Shown here piece by piece: positions 48,213-60,549 of a stretch of 64,000 nt of DNA (the stretch's first letter is position 1; each line of letters opens with the position of its first letter). The position numbers were made by a program, and so were the translations under genes. The notes under the pieces were generated by a model. That model worked only from the letters and a program-made list of their open reading frames with translations, had not been told where the DNA came from and searched no databases. This DNA is from Gari tellinella (Eukaryota > Mollusca > Bivalvia > Cardiida > Psammobiidae), in NCBI GenBank assembly GCA_922989275.2, contig OV277856.1:101239038-101303037 (forward strand). The letters are read 5' to 3'.

Positions 48213-49197
48213 ATATACCTCAACTATTTGGGACTAGATCTAGATCTATATGCTGTTCAACCGAATAATCAAATATACGCATACATGTACATGTATATGT
48301 AAAAAATCCTGAGTTCTATTTATTGAAGACATGTGACTACCATTAAATTACGTCATTTTTTATGACGTATTACTTTGTTCTCGATGGAATCCGTTATTTT
48401 AGAAGTGGCGTTTTGCAAATAACGGTCATTTAAGGGCTTCAGAGCATGAGTTGAACTGTTTTAAACTTTATCCTTTGGAGGAAAACATTAGTAAAAGTTG
48501 GTGTTGTGGGTTATTTACGCTTAAAATGGAAATTAACTATTCAAAGTTGACCAATTCTTAGTTTCAACTTTTTTTAAAAAAAATAGCATCGGACTTGGAA
48601 TTCCGAAACGTCACGCGCAATGCTTCTATATATTAATAGCTCGTGTACAACTTGTGTTGCATAAAAGCAGTGACGTCAACATTGTGTAGCATATTTGCCA
48701 TCTGATACGGACCATCTGATACGGAAAAAGATTGTTGGGCCTGTATTCGCTTGATTTTAGAATAGGTATATAATAAAGTTCTATATAACGTTCTTCTTTC
48801 AGTGTTGATGAAACTTAAAGAAGGCGCAATGCATTAAAATGAAGAACTGTTTATACCTTACAAATAGAAATAAATGTTTATTTTAGTTCGGAACAGTTTT
48901 TGAATCTTATTAGACGTCCAGTTGCTTGTTAGATTTGGTCCCAAAATATCTAAAATGACCACCAATTACGGTAACCCTGTAAGTGCCATGTTCTACAACT
49001 CTAAGACAGGCAAACAGTTTGGATCTAGATAAGAAATATGCACTTATGTAGAACATTGCACTTAGAGGGTTAGTTTTGACCTTTTTGCCGAAACGTATTT
49101 AACATTTTACCACCATAAGCATCTACAGTCGTTTTTGCAAAAGGTGTGGAGCTAGATCGGTCGCTTAGTAGTCTGTCGTCTGTTCAGTATACGGTAT

Positions 49198-49373
49198 ACA
49201 TTTGTTTCATAGGTACTGAGGGAACAGTCAATTCATTGACCCGAGGTAGCAGGGAAGACCTTGAGAACTGTTGCCCGAGGCCAACGGCCTCGGGCAATAG
49301 TTCTCAAGGTCTTCCCTGCTACCGATCGAGGGACAATGGTTTGACTGTTCCCGAAGTAACTATCAAACAAATG
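49198..49373. repeat. Long foldback hairpin
   Basis: ATTTGTTTCATAGGTACT.. and inverse; the inner stem GCAGGGAAGACCTTGAGAAC.. closes on GAGGCCAACGGCCTC. Confidence 0.9.
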
Positions 49374-50212
49374 ATTTATTACCCGACTCTCTATTTAAGC
49401 AAGGCTGAATGAATGGCTAGATCTATATCTACAAGGTTTGAACAAAACGTGTTTAGATTCTACAGATGATTTTATATTTAATCGTTATTAAATTAAATAC
49501 AACAACTGAATGTGAACATCACTGTTTTGTAAAAAGATTTCTCTACTATCACAGGGGGCCAACTAGGTATTACGTTGGAGTGTTTGTCTACGACAACATG
49601 TATTGGACTGGCTATATTCATTTTTCAATTACGATTGAAATTATCATTGTTTCTTTTTATAGACTGAAATTGGTTAGTTTAAACATATTTTATTCTTATA
49701 AACGTACAATACATGTTAATACATATCATAGTACAAAAGGATTAGGTCGAAAGCATAATGCTTATGGAGACCCTCTCCTCAACACTGATATTTTACACAG
49801 GTGGAACAAATTTGTACAATAACATCTCTCCATCACGACCACCTAAACTTTTCCAGTTGGAAATTTAATGGGCAGTGGAAGTCTCAGAGGAAGATGAAAG
49901 CAAAACAGAAGGCTAAATAAAGGTTCAAGCTTTTAAGATAAATGTCCTGTAGGAATTGAAAAGGTATTATTATTATAAATGCTTGAAAAAAATAAGAATG
50001 TTAGCACCTTTTATGTTTTCAATATTAAAACTGTTCAAAATGAAGCTCACACGGAGGGATCGAGGGTGTTCCTCTATGCGAATATGGACCGAGAGGTGAC
50101 AATACGACGGTAATAATACGACCGTTTAACTAAGACGTGATAACGCGACAGTACGAGTTATAATTCGACAGTAAGACGGGTGATAACGCTACAACGGTGA
50201 TAATGCTGTAAA

Positions 50213-50267
50213 GATGCGGTAATTAAATCACTCGGCCTACGGCCTCGTGATTTAATATTTACGCATC
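50213..50267. repeat. Short hairpin in a TACGAC-rich stretch
   Basis: GATGCGGTAATTAAATCAC pairs with GTGATTTAATATTTACGCATC. The ~120 bp to the left repeat GATAACGC/TACGAC motifs. Confidence 0.7.
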
Positions 50268-50356
50268 TCAACTCCTACCCGAGTTCTTTTGCACGATGAT
50301 ACACCAGTTCATGTAATTATTTCTTAAAATGATACTAAACAGACACACGTTTGTAT

Positions 50357-50487
50357 AGGGGGGGGTCATTTTATTACGGGGGATCACTTTATTTCATGAG
50401 CGGTCACTTTATTTCACGTAAGGGGGTCATACTATTTCGACCGGGGGGTCACTCTATTACGGGGGGTCACAATATTTCATTACAACG
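50357..50487 (-). repeat. Right GTGACCCCC-rich terminus of the same possible element
   Basis: Inverse-orientation partner of the 46.7-kb repeat, with four or five GGGGGTCA..TTAT units and outer end GGTCACAATATTTCATTA. Confidence 0.75.
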
Positions 50488-51645
50488 GCAAATATATGCA
50501 AAAGTCAGGCTGTCGTCAGTGAATTCGTTCGAAACACTTGAATGATCATTGTTTTGGTTGCGAATAAAATACTGTTACCGTTAATGAATTACACACAATG
50601 TTTACCTCAATCTAAAACTTCAGAGTTTCCAGAGGCATTCTTACCTTGAAGCGGTTCTGGGTCTTAGTTGTCATAGGGTTGTCATAGGGTATGTTTTTTG
50701 TTTATTTTAAGGAGAGTATCCCTCTGACAAGAACTATATATATTGAAAGAATTACAATAAGAATGTCTTCACTTTATTGTAAATGTAGTTATTTTTCTTT
50801 TCTCACTTTGTAAATACATTTATATGATTTCATGTGAAGCGCTTTTGAACGCACAAATCCTGTGTGAAAAGAGCGCTATTTAAATCTGGTATAATAATAA
50901 TAATAATATAACTAAACGGAAGGCAAGTTGATCATATATAATTGGCTGGCCTTTAATATCCAAAAAAGCCCATCTAGGATTGTTGTTGTAAGGGTAACTG
51001 GATAATTAACCCAAATCACGTTTCGTTTGACTTGACCTGCATAAACAAACATTTTAGATCCAGATCATATGTCGAGTTGCTCGATTTCTAACCTCATTCG
51101 TACTAACGATTCTTGAGTCAAATATATATACAACATGCAGACAACGATTCTTAACCAATGTAAAAGTTGTAACAATATAGCCAGGATCTACATTACGGTT
51201 TGCTATATGCATGCCCACGATTATACCGTTTTCTTGTCAACAGTAGATGACAGTATCACATCGATTTCCATTTCCCTTCCATCAAACCAACCTAACCCGT
51301 TACTGAGCGTGCATGTATTATACCTTTAGCACCATATGGACAAGTTATAAAATGTAGATATTGAAGACCTAATGATTTTCCTATAAAAGATGTGTGAAAA
51401 TAGAACTATTCCCGTTGCAAATTGTTATGAGCTAGTTCAGAAGCAGAATAGCCTAAGTGAATGCTGTTCGTATTGAAATAAGTCGTGAAACTCTGAATTA
51501 CCGGTAGCATCACTTTATTGAACATGGTATAGATAATATGTGATTATTAGACATCGCCAAAAAACTATATAACCAATTAAATAAACACTAATATACTCAT
51601 TTTCTACCATTACTTTGTTAAATAGCAGTTCCAGTACAATAGTTA
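50488..51645. other. Anonymous AT-rich sequence
   Basis: Only the retroposon tail at 50868-50908 is recognised. Confidence 0.45.
50868..50908 (+). repeat. 3' tail of a SINE/LINE: GCGCTATTTAAAT followed by (ATA)n
   Basis: This tail type is common in invertebrate retroposons; the upstream body (50800-50867) is not recognised. Confidence 0.5.
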
Positions 51646-51881
51646 CAGTGGAGAATCTGTTATTCTTTCCCGTTTAAACGCAAACGCAAAACACTAAAAC
51701 GTAGAAAAGTACAACTTTTGGACAATTCTGATAATTCATGTTTATCTTGGTGGCAAACAGTTTGGAGCCTGATCAGACGCCGGGTTACCCGGCGTCTGAT
51801 CTTGCTCCAAACTGTTTACACTGCAAATAATAGTTTTAGCGTAAACGCGTTTATTGGGAAAGAATAACGTTTTCTCCACTG
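51646..51881 (+). mobile_element. Family A MITE, copy 21 (contracted arm)
   Basis: Full-length but about 10 bp shorter: one GTACGCAAAC unit of the left arm is missing. Confidence 0.9.
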
Positions 51882-52399
51882 TAACTGTCTCCGTCAATAC
51901 GTTAAATGTGTGGAAAATCCATCCCATTCTGCACCTTACAATCGTTATACACGTATATATTGTTTACATCGTAATCTACAAAAGTAAATACTTTTGAAGT
52001 GTATGTAGAATTATAGTAAATGGGATCACTAGTCAATTAAATCATAAGAGGAAGTGAGAAAGCATACATCCATTTTATAACAAGAGTATTTCAATCTATA
52101 AAAGTTTGATACGTAGTTAAATAGTTTAAACCGAGGTTTTCTTACTATTTTTCAGTCAACTTCGAAGTTTACCGCTGTTTTATTGGTGTTTGATTTAAAC
52201 AGTTTATATCAATATTGAGTCCCACATGTTTAAATGCACATCATGTCAACTAATAATCATTTACTATCTCGAAAAGTGTGAACTCGTTCAACACTGAGAA
52301 ATTCTTTTGGGTTATTGGGTTTCTTGTGAATCGTTTTAGTTACCAAAACGTGAACCAGTCTCCTTGGAATTCTAGGTAGTTTAATAAATATTGGTCTAA

Positions 52400-52475
52400 A
52401 TTTGCACACAGTGTAGAATCTAATCAGAATGGGGGCCCTCTGATATTGGTCTACACTGGTTGCAAATGTAATGAG
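52400..52475. repeat. Family H hairpin core
   Basis: GCACACAGTGTAGAATCTAA and inverse GGTCTACACTGGTTGC. Confidence 0.55.
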
Positions 52476-52916
52476 TATACTTAAAACAGGTGTTGAAAGA
52501 GATCAAATCTAAGCATTTAATAAGTTGTGTGTGTTTATCATTCTATTTTCGCGGTGCCTTTCAATAAGTCACGAAAACGTAACAACATTTCGTAAGATCA
52601 GATGGTTCAAAAGAAGAAATATTTCTACAAATATAATTCGTAATAAAATCTAAAACAAATATTGAAGCTGACATAAAAGTGGAACTTGCAGGGCTACCAT
52701 CTGAGAATGGAAACGAGCTGTCTCCTCTCGCTCGTCAATCGATCTTTGTTCTGCACAAATAACGCACACCATGATTCAAAACAATGTATGATTAAAATGA
52801 CATCAAAAGGAAAAGATACTGACTCTTCAGCAACATTTTCACGATTTCTGTTCGAGTTGTCTGATCCTGTTTATGTGTTGATGTCTTTGATGACCGCATG
52901 TATTTACAGTAGAGAA

Positions 52917-53143
52917 TGTGTTATTCTTTCCCAATGCGTTTAGGCTAAAACGTATATTTCTACCGCAAACAGTTTGGAGCCAGATCAGGTAACCCGGCGT
53001 CTGATCAGGCTTCAAACTTTTTGACACACAGATAAAAATGAGTTGTAAGAAATATCTCAAATTTGACCATTTTCGACATTATTGTGTTCTGCGTTTGCGT
53101 TTCGTTTGCGTTTTAACGGGAAATAATAACGTTTGATCCACTC
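52917..53143 (-). mobile_element. Family A MITE, copy 22 (decayed)
   Basis: Diverged copy; the hairpin has lost part of one arm (AGATCAGGTAACCCGG) and the right end reads CACTCTA. Confidence 0.8.
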
Positions 53144-53559
53144 TATCAATATTATAATTTTACTCTTATCATGGGATTATATAAGTCATACATTTAAGAG
53201 TAAAGTATCATCACATCTGAAAAAATAATCCGTTTAGATTGCAGATAGTATTGGACTAGACTCTTTTAAAAAATAGTTCTACTGTTGAAAATTAAGTTTT
53301 ATTGTCATAAAAACCGGTGCTGTTGAAAGAAAAGGTTTTTGAATTCAAACTAATTTTCTTGTAAAAGTGAGAAAGTGGTGTTGCAGGACAATAACAGAAA
53401 GACTGAAACATTTATTGCAATTATTACAATAGTCTTGGTCTCAATATTAATTTTCTGCTGTATTAATTCACTCATACCTGAAACTTTTCTGACTTCTAAA
53501 GAAACAATTCCAGATTCCAATTATGCCAATTGTTTTACTATACGCGGTTGGTTAGTTTT

Positions 53560-53660
53560 AACAATAAATTGCAAAATGACAAACAGTGCATATCTTGAAA
53601 GGGGGTCCCTACAGGATTCCTCTGATCCGGATCTAAAATGCATAGGACAAGAGTATTTTT
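53560..53660. repeat. Family H hairpin core
   Basis: TGACAAACAGTGCATATC and an inverse ending TGATCCGGATCTAAAATGC. Confidence 0.5.
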
Positions 53661-54146
53661 ACGGCTACATTGATTGTCAATTACACGTATACTCGTCGCT
53701 AGGATTGAATGTGTTACACAAAATTTGACCATAAATGTAGTTAAATGTAATTCATAACAGCAATCATCAATAATGCCACTGCCAACATGATAGCATCTAG
53801 ATCAAATTCGAAAGTTATTAAACTGTGCTACCAGACCTAGAAGCATATCGGAATATTTCAGATACTGGCAGGCCTATGGAGACCATCAGTTTAATAAAAC
53901 GAATTGCTTGTCGTAATAGAGATTCATATCTTCCAGTTGTCCAACAACATTGTGTACACTGGATTGTACATTTGTACAGTGGGGAAGACGTTTTTCGTTC
54001 GCGTTTTTAGCGAAACCAAATACACATGCTTTGCCATGAAATGAAAAACTTGAAATATGTTTTACAAACGGGGACGATTTTAATCAGAATAGCAAACACT
54101 TTCAATCTTAAACAGATGCATACTTATTCGGTAACAGATCTTTCTA

Positions 54147-54393
54147 CAGTGGAGAATGTGTTATTCTTTCCCTATAAACGCGTTTACGCTAAAACGTTTA
54201 TTTCCACTGCAAACAGTTTCTAGCAAGATCAGACGCCGGGTCACCCGGCGTCTAATCAGGCTCCAAACTCTTTGCCACTTAGATAATAACGAATTGTAAG
54301 AACTATCTAAAAAATTACACTTTCTACGTTTTAGTGTTTTGCGTTTGCGTTCCGTTTGCGTTTAACCGGGAAAGAATAACGTTTTCTCTATTG
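54147..54393 (-). mobile_element. Family A MITE, copy 23
   Basis: Complete but diverged copy with TA flanks. A fragment of another A-like end lies upstream at about 53978-54012. Confidence 0.85.
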
Positions 54394-55364
54394 TATTACT
54401 GTTTTAGCACATACGTGCCGTTTTGGCAAATAATAACGTACTCCCAAAAGATATACATGTACATGTAGTAAAAGTAAAATGACAGGCTGTTTTAACAACC
54501 CCTGAGACATTAAGCATGACGACTGCAATCAAGTTTCAATTATTTTCGACATTAAATATTATTGATATTGTAGATAATGTAATGAAACAAATTTTTATTA
54601 TCATTATTAGATAATTTTTATAACATTTCGAAATCTATTCAATTCTACTTACCTTTGTCCTCTTATGACCGTTTAATGTGTTGCTGTGTCGTAAAATCCG
54701 ACTCAATCAATCAAACATTTAACTAACCTATGAAACCTGTTTGCATTCCGCTGGAATACTATTAGGAAAAGGGTTAAAAGGGACAGTTCACTGTGGTGGT
54801 GTAAAGAAAAAGAAAACCGCGCCTAACGAATGCGCCTTCTGTAATTAAAAAACATGTTGGCCTGAATCAGCGTTTATATTAAAACTATTGAAGATAAAGT
54901 GGGTGGTGTTTTAATATTTTACAATAACTATGTTTATGCTAAAAACGTTTACGTACATTGCAAACAATTTTAACAAGATCTCACACTGAGTCTTATGAGG
55001 TTTAAAACTTTTTTCTTTTCTGATTTAGATACATTGTCAACGTCTTTAAACAGAACATATACTTTTTTCCTAGTTTTTGAATTGCGTTTCGTGCCGTTTA
55101 GCCTTATCATGCTGAATTGTCGTATGCTTGAAATATATCGTTTGTGGAAAAAATATTAATTAAATTCGTTCTTTATTAAACTTGGAAAACTATTGGTATT
55201 GTACCAAACAGCTTGAATCCAGATCAGACGCCGCGTCACGGCTTGATCCAAGCTGTTTAGATTATAAGCCAACTTGCGCTTAAAACGATATGGGTTGTTT
55301 GAAATAAAAAGTCTTCCCTTGCTGTCCTTTCCCATATTACCATAACAATAGTTTTAGTATTGAG
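54394..55364. other. Anonymous AT-rich sequence with repeat traces
   Basis: A decayed family A-like piece at about 54925-55010 and a C-type hairpin arm pair (AACAGCTTGAATCCAGATC) at 55205-55260. Confidence 0.45.
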
Positions 55365-55570
55365 AATAGATGTTTTTTCAAAAAAGACGGAGAATAAAGC
55401 AGAATGATCCTTAATGAGCATTCTGCTTTTCTTTCAACCTGATGTATGATATCATTTTCTAAGATATATAACTATTTCTTATGGGGCATATTCATTACTG
55501 TATAATTTGAACTATTTTCATTAAGTGGTAGAGTAAAGTAAAGGCGTAAAACGACGTATATATGTAGTAA
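55365..55570. mobile_element. Family E MITE, decayed
   Basis: Stem AATAAAGCAGAATGATCC and inverse at about 55393-55435, then TTTTCATTAAGTGG as in other E copies. Confidence 0.6.
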
Positions 55571-55835
55571 TATATTAGGCTGGTGTTGACAAAAGCATAT
55601 ACGCAATGTTTTGATAGAAAGCGAGTAATGTTACGTCGGTTCGGTTCCTTTGTTAATGTCCGTTGTTGCCATCTCTGGGACGCCCTAATCGGACGCCCAA
55701 GAGAGATGAGAACGGACGTTACGTGGCTATACAGTAAACTCTGATAAATTAAACTTGGCTGCAGCTCGCCTATCAATGGGTATTATATGATACAGTAACA
55801 CATATATACAGCGACACTCAAATAAACCTTTACCC

Positions 55836-56020
55836 TTTCACTTATGTAATATCGTCTTCTTAAAAATCTCATTCGTTCTTTTTCCTCCAACATTACATAG
55901 TGGGCAGTTTGTCAGAGGAAGCATAGATACGAGTGACAAACAGTCTGACTTTAGATCAAACGCCGCGTTATGCAGTTTCTGAACTGGATTCAAACTGTTT
56001 GCATATGTAATCAAAGTCAC
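55836..56020. mobile_element. Family B/C hybrid MITE
   Basis: A B-like start (CCCTTTCACTTATG) with a C-like hairpin region (GAGTGACAAACAGTCTG, then GAACTGGATTCAAACTGTTTG). Confidence 0.45.
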
Positions 56021-56531
56021 AGTCAGTACGATAAGCGTTGACAGTGATGTTTAATAAAGTTGCAACTTTACAACAAATGATGAATTATGTTTGTTTTAGG
56101 TCGAATAAACACATATTTTAAAGGTTAATAGTTTCATTACTTCACATTCGTTCATGACAAGAGACGAGACTTTTTTTATATGAAAAAATTACGTAAGACT
56201 TGATAATAAACAAAATTACTATTTGTGACAGTTTGCAGATTATATTCCAGTGAAACGTCTTAGGAAAATCATTTGTTGATTTTCCGTACAAAATGGACCG
56301 TTTGGGGTGCTTAAAGGTGTCTACAAAATAGGAAACGGCGCCTTGTATCTATAAAATGTTTCTACCCCATCGTCAGGGGAAATATAACCTAAGTAAGCTC
56401 TCTTACATTGAAGTATAAAATAACATTCAAAACAAATAATGTCTAGTCAGTATAAACCTCAATCATATGTCGACAATAGATCAATACTTTAAAATAGGTT
56501 GAAATTGCATGATGTACAGAGTTGGACATTT

Positions 56532-56730
56532 CAGTGAAACTTCGATATTTCGAACTCACTCAAGTCGGACATATTCTTATTTGAAAGTTTTAAAAGGTAG
56601 CTGGGCCACGTTTTTAACTTTAAAATTACTATATGTTCGACATAAACAAGATAGAAATAAGAAGGTTTAACTGCAGAAATGTGGGAAAATTCGACTCAAG
56701 CGAGTTCGCGATATCGCAGTTTTGACTGTA
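56532..56730. mobile_element. Family G MITE
   Basis: CAGTGAAACTTCGATATTTC start, GAGTTCGCGATATCGCAG near the right end, a stem around CGTTTTTAACTTT. Confidence 0.72.
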
Positions 56731-56945
56731 AATTCGTTTACTGCCGACGGAAATTCCACTAGTGTTTTCAAACTGTTTGGATCCATACTAGAAGCCATTT
56801 TTTCGGCGTATTGTCCTGCTCCAAATTGTTTGACATGTGTGTGAATATTTCTCCAGTAAAATACAAAACAGTACATACTGGAAAACATTGTTGACATCAA
56901 CTTAAAATAACTTAAAAGCAGGCGACAAAATTGCAATACAAGAGT
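56730..56945. mobile_element. Decayed family B MITE
   Basis: TTTACTGCCGACGG start and a hairpin around 56769-56832 (CTGTTTGGATCC to GCTCCAAATTGTTTG). It directly follows a family G element. Confidence 0.5.
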
Positions 56946-57077
56946 TGAGAAATGAATTTATTTAAAAAGGTTGATGTCATAATGAACTGTATACCTCTTT
57001 ACAATATGTTAACAAATAAGCTGTCTTCTTCAAAACTGTTCTTTTTTAAAAGCTACTATCTTCTGTACATGCATGTA

Positions 57078-57702
57078 CAGGGTGTTAAGAAAGTTCGTTC
57101 CTATTTTTGCACACATGTCTAAAAAGAAAACTACAAGACGGTTACGACTGAAACCTTTTACTCAATGCCAAGAGGGTGCTCCCTTGCCTTTTAACTCATT
57201 TTTAAGACGCTTAGGCATAAAATGGATCAATGAAGTAAGGTGATCTGGAGACAAACTGTCCCAGGCGTGATGTAGGCGACGTCATGGGGCTTTCATTGTT
57301 CTAGGGGGTGGGTCATTGTACGCCTCGGTGTCCAGAATACTCCAGAGATTTCTATAACATTTAAATCTGGCGAGTTCCCTGGCTGGCCATTCTTCTTTGT
57401 CGAATAATTTCTCTAGATTGTCTCGACACCATTGCTGTTTGCTGGTGGTTGTGTGTGGTGGGGCACGATCTTGTTGAAAAACCGCTCGATTGGAATCTGG
57501 GACAAGTTTCCTACTGCTTATTTTACCGTCAGAAGCAGATTTCATGAGTGCAGGTTTAAGTTCTTTTTTAAGTATTTGACTATGATAGTACTCAGTGTAT
57601 AAAAATGATAGTACCACACTGTGAAAATATTACGTCGATCGGAAAGGTTTGGGGATGGAATTAAGGTAATCAAAAATAGGAACGAACTTTCTTAACACCC
57701 TG
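57078..57702 (-). mobile_element. Internally deleted Tc1/mariner element with intact 31-bp terminal repeats
   Basis: The left end begins CAGGGTGTTAAGAAAGTTCG (57078-57108) and the right end is its exact inverse (57672-57702). Both ends are flanked by TA (57076-57077 and 57703-57704), the expected target duplication. At 625 bp it is about half the length of a full mariner. It encloses the transposase remnant described next. Confidence 0.92.
57150..57617 (-). pseudogene. Tc1/mariner transposase C-terminal half, decayed
   Basis: The minus frame carries FQQDRAPPHT with the second catalytic aspartate (D50 of the frame) and ends LWSILDTEAYNDPPPRTMKAP. The usual NSPDLN-I-E segment with the third acidic residue is present only in another frame between WPA and LWSILD, so two compensating small indels flank it. 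An in-frame TGA at 57282-57284 then interrupts the C-terminus, which continues through a SPDHLT..MPKRL stretch to about 57152. The N-terminal DNA-binding half and first catalytic aspartate are missing. It cannot make active enzyme; its ends could be moved in trans. Confidence 0.88.
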
Positions 57703-58488
57703 TATATCCTTATATCTAGAAACAAGTTATTTCCCAATGCAAAAAAGAAATATTTTATTAAAACATGAAGCTATCACATCCCCTTCCCTGCAAATGCATT
57801 GTATTTGAAGTATCGGCTTAAGAACAGTTTATTTATTCATCCCCTTTTGCCGTGGAAGTATGGCAGTTTTTAAATACTGTTTGGATCCAGACGAGTTACC
57901 GAAATTATGCATTGAGTATGCACTGTTTACTTTTCTGAATTGCTATACATGTACAAGTATATGCAATATAACATCTTAAACAATGCTTTTAAAATTAATG
58001 TTATAACCCATAGTGGCAAAAGATTGATCGATTTACATAAATGAACAAAGCGTAAAATGGCAACAGCCTTATCGTTTATTTATTAAACATTTTGTGTACT
58101 GTATACAATGCAAGCTACCATATATGCTAATCGAATGGTAAAGTAACAAGAAGTTGAATTAGTAAACAAATTAGTAACTCAACTCGCGACGCTGTTTTAA
58201 CGATGCGCTGATCTTGGTCTTTAATGTTTACAATACCACAGGCGTGTGTTTTCTCGAGATGACTGATATTCAAGCTTTGTTTCTTAGTGTATGGTGCGTG
58301 TTGACGTTAAATAAGAAATACACCAGAAGAGACGAAAGTAGTTTATTCACAAATTTGTGTAAATAAATCGGTAATGAAAGACAAATAAGTGTAGACACCA
58401 CAACAGCATAGTAAATTGTACATATTTACAGTCAAGTCCCAATAACTGTAACCCGCCATAGTCGAACATAAACAGTGAAGAAGACGTA
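57703..58488. other. Anonymous AT-rich sequence
   Basis: Only a family B half-hairpin trace at about 57875-57900. Confidence 0.45.
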
Positions 58489-58668
58489 CAGTAAAACCTC
58501 TCTATTACGACCACTAAGTTGTGTTAATTATTAGGTGTTTAAAACAGATGGTTGCCTTAAAGCAAGGAGGAGCTTTCTGTTTTACTGTCACCTTGCTGTA
58601 AGTTGTCATCTGTCTTTTATTCAACTGATTACTTTCTTTTTAGTGATCGTTATAGAGAGGTTCTACTA
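58489..58668. mobile_element. Family D MITE
   Basis: CAGTAAAACCTCTCTATTAC start and TATAGAGAGGTTCTACTA end. One stem arm is mostly deleted. Confidence 0.8.
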
Positions 58669-58675
58669 TAGTTCA

Positions 58676-58795
58676 TTTCCGTTTAAACACAAACGCAAAG
58701 TAGTAAAATGTGGAAAATACATTTTTTTAGAAATTTCTTACGCTATATTTTAATCTGACGGCGTCTGATCTGGCTCCAAACTGTTTATCACAAAG
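58676..58795 (+). mobile_element. Family A MITE fragment left of copy 24
   Basis: Carries the GTTTAAACACAAACGC arm and one hairpin arm (CGGCGTCTGATCTGGCTCC) but no clear ends. It abuts family D on its left and the intact copy 24 on its right. Confidence 0.65.
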
Positions 58796-58801
58796 TATTT
58801 A

Positions 58802-59047
58802 CAGTGGAGAATCTGTTATTCTTTCCCGTTTAAACGCAAACGTACGCAAACGCAAAGCCCTAAAACGTAGAAAAGTACAACTTTTGGACAATTCTGATAA
58901 TTCATGTTTGTCTTGGTGGCAAACAGTTTGGAGCCTGATCAGACGCCGGGTTACCCGGCGTCTGATCTGGCTCCAAACTGTTTGCACTGCAAATAATAGT
59001 TTTAGCGTAAACGCGTTGATTGGGAAAGAATAACGTTTACTCCACTG
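58802..59047 (+). mobile_element. Family A MITE, copy 24
   Basis: Full-length copy. The last ~30 bp of the element are repeated immediately after it (to about 59080, ending TTCTCCACTGG). Confidence 0.88.
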
Positions 59048-59339
59048 TATTGGGAAAGAATACTGTCTTCTCCACTGGATGCCAGAATTACCGACACTAG
59101 GCTGTATGGTGTATCATCACTGTTATATGAAACGTGATAGTTCGTTAATTTCAGTGTACGAATTTCCTAGCACTGTTGATTGATTTATATTGAAAATAAA
59201 TATCAGTATGTCGGAACTTTGTTTTTGCTTTTATTCTAATATTCCCATTGCGTGTCCAGAGATACATTGCCTGATGACAGAAAGGTGATACTCTATACAT
59301 ATTTATCTTCTAGATAATATTAAGATAAGTATATATTAT

Positions 59340-59556
59340 AGTGGAGAAAACGTTATTCTTTGCCAATAAACGCGCTTACGATAAAACTATTATTTCCATT
59401 GCAAACAGTTTAGAGCCAGATCAGACGCCGGGGATCAGGCTCCAAACTGTTTGCCCCTCAGCTTAAAATAAATCGTGAGAAATTTCCTACATTTTACTGC
59501 TACGCGTTTGCGTTTCGTTTGCGTTTAAACGGGAAAGAATAACGGTTTCTCTACTG
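59340..59556 (-). mobile_element. Family A MITE, copy 25 (hairpin deleted)
   Basis: Both ends present, but the loop side of the hairpin is deleted (GACGCCGGGGATCAGG), leaving a shortened stem. Confidence 0.85.
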
Positions 59557-59925
59557 TAGTAGCAATAAGTCGGTTAACCTTCTGCATTCTGCGAACTAAT
59601 TTGTGATGAGTGCCGCAATAACTTTTTGATTTAGATGAGACTCCCAAGTATATATTGTCTCATTTGGATCGAAACGTTTGACATTTTCGTGAAAATTCCT
59701 TGAAAGGAAATCTGAATGAATTAACTACGAAAATGTAAGAAGAAGTATTTAAAAGTACTAAATGTTAAACAAGTATATCATATGGAAGGGACTGTTGTGT
59801 TAATATAATATCCAAATACGAATTACATGTATTTTAGAAAAAGATATTGTAAAGTAAAGACGATACATATTCACTGCTAAACATAACAGATCGTCAAGAA
59901 AAACACTACATGACGACCGCTAAAA

Positions 59926-60082
59926 TATAAGGTGTTTTATGCAGGCGACTGCTGTAAGTAAGGTAAATGTAAAACAGATCGTTCTGTTTTACGTTAACCT
60001 TGCTTGCGTAAAGGACTGCCACCTGTATTTCATTAAATCATTAGCCTTCGTTTTAGTGGTCGTAATAAAAGGGGTTTACTCG
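59926..60082. mobile_element. Family D MITE without its left end
   Basis: Stem GTAAATGTAAAACAGATCG and inverse, then TTTTAGTGGTCGTAATAAAA near the right end. Confidence 0.7.
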
Positions 60083-60549
60083 TTAAGTAGTTAACCACGT
60101 TGACCGTTCTTGTTTTCTATGTTTATCTTGAATTGTACTACTTGAAGCAATAGAATCGTAACGCAGATTCTGCTTTGCTTTTTTATGCTTAAAATTGCAT
60201 TTTTATTTTACCGGATGGTTAAGTTAGGGTCGGGGTTGCATAGGTTGAACCATTTAGCAAATAGTGTTTACGTTACACGTTTGCAAACAGTTTTAATTCG
60301 GTGACTTATCATAATCTAAACTGTTATTTTACCTATGTATTGATATTTTGGTAGTCAAGCCAAATTCAAACTGACATTGGCCTCTTTGCAGACGATAACA
60401 TGCCAATATAACTTTGGCAAACAACATACATCATATACGGATTTAAGTACTATACTGTCTATAACAGAATTATAAGAATGCTATTGGCAGAATTACTGCG
60501 ACATTTCCCCGTCCAATTTTTACGGAAGTAAATGTAAATACTTTACTTA

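Noticed and set aside
49466..49822. 118-codon plus-strand frame
   Set aside because: AT-rich residue bias and no domain; probably chance.
53375..53728. 117-codon plus-strand frame with a hydrophobic start
   Set aside because: Overlaps a family H core; the hydrophobic segment is what T-rich DNA encodes.
58535..58753. Short open frame between D and A elements
   Set aside because: Entirely within family D stem and a family A fragment.
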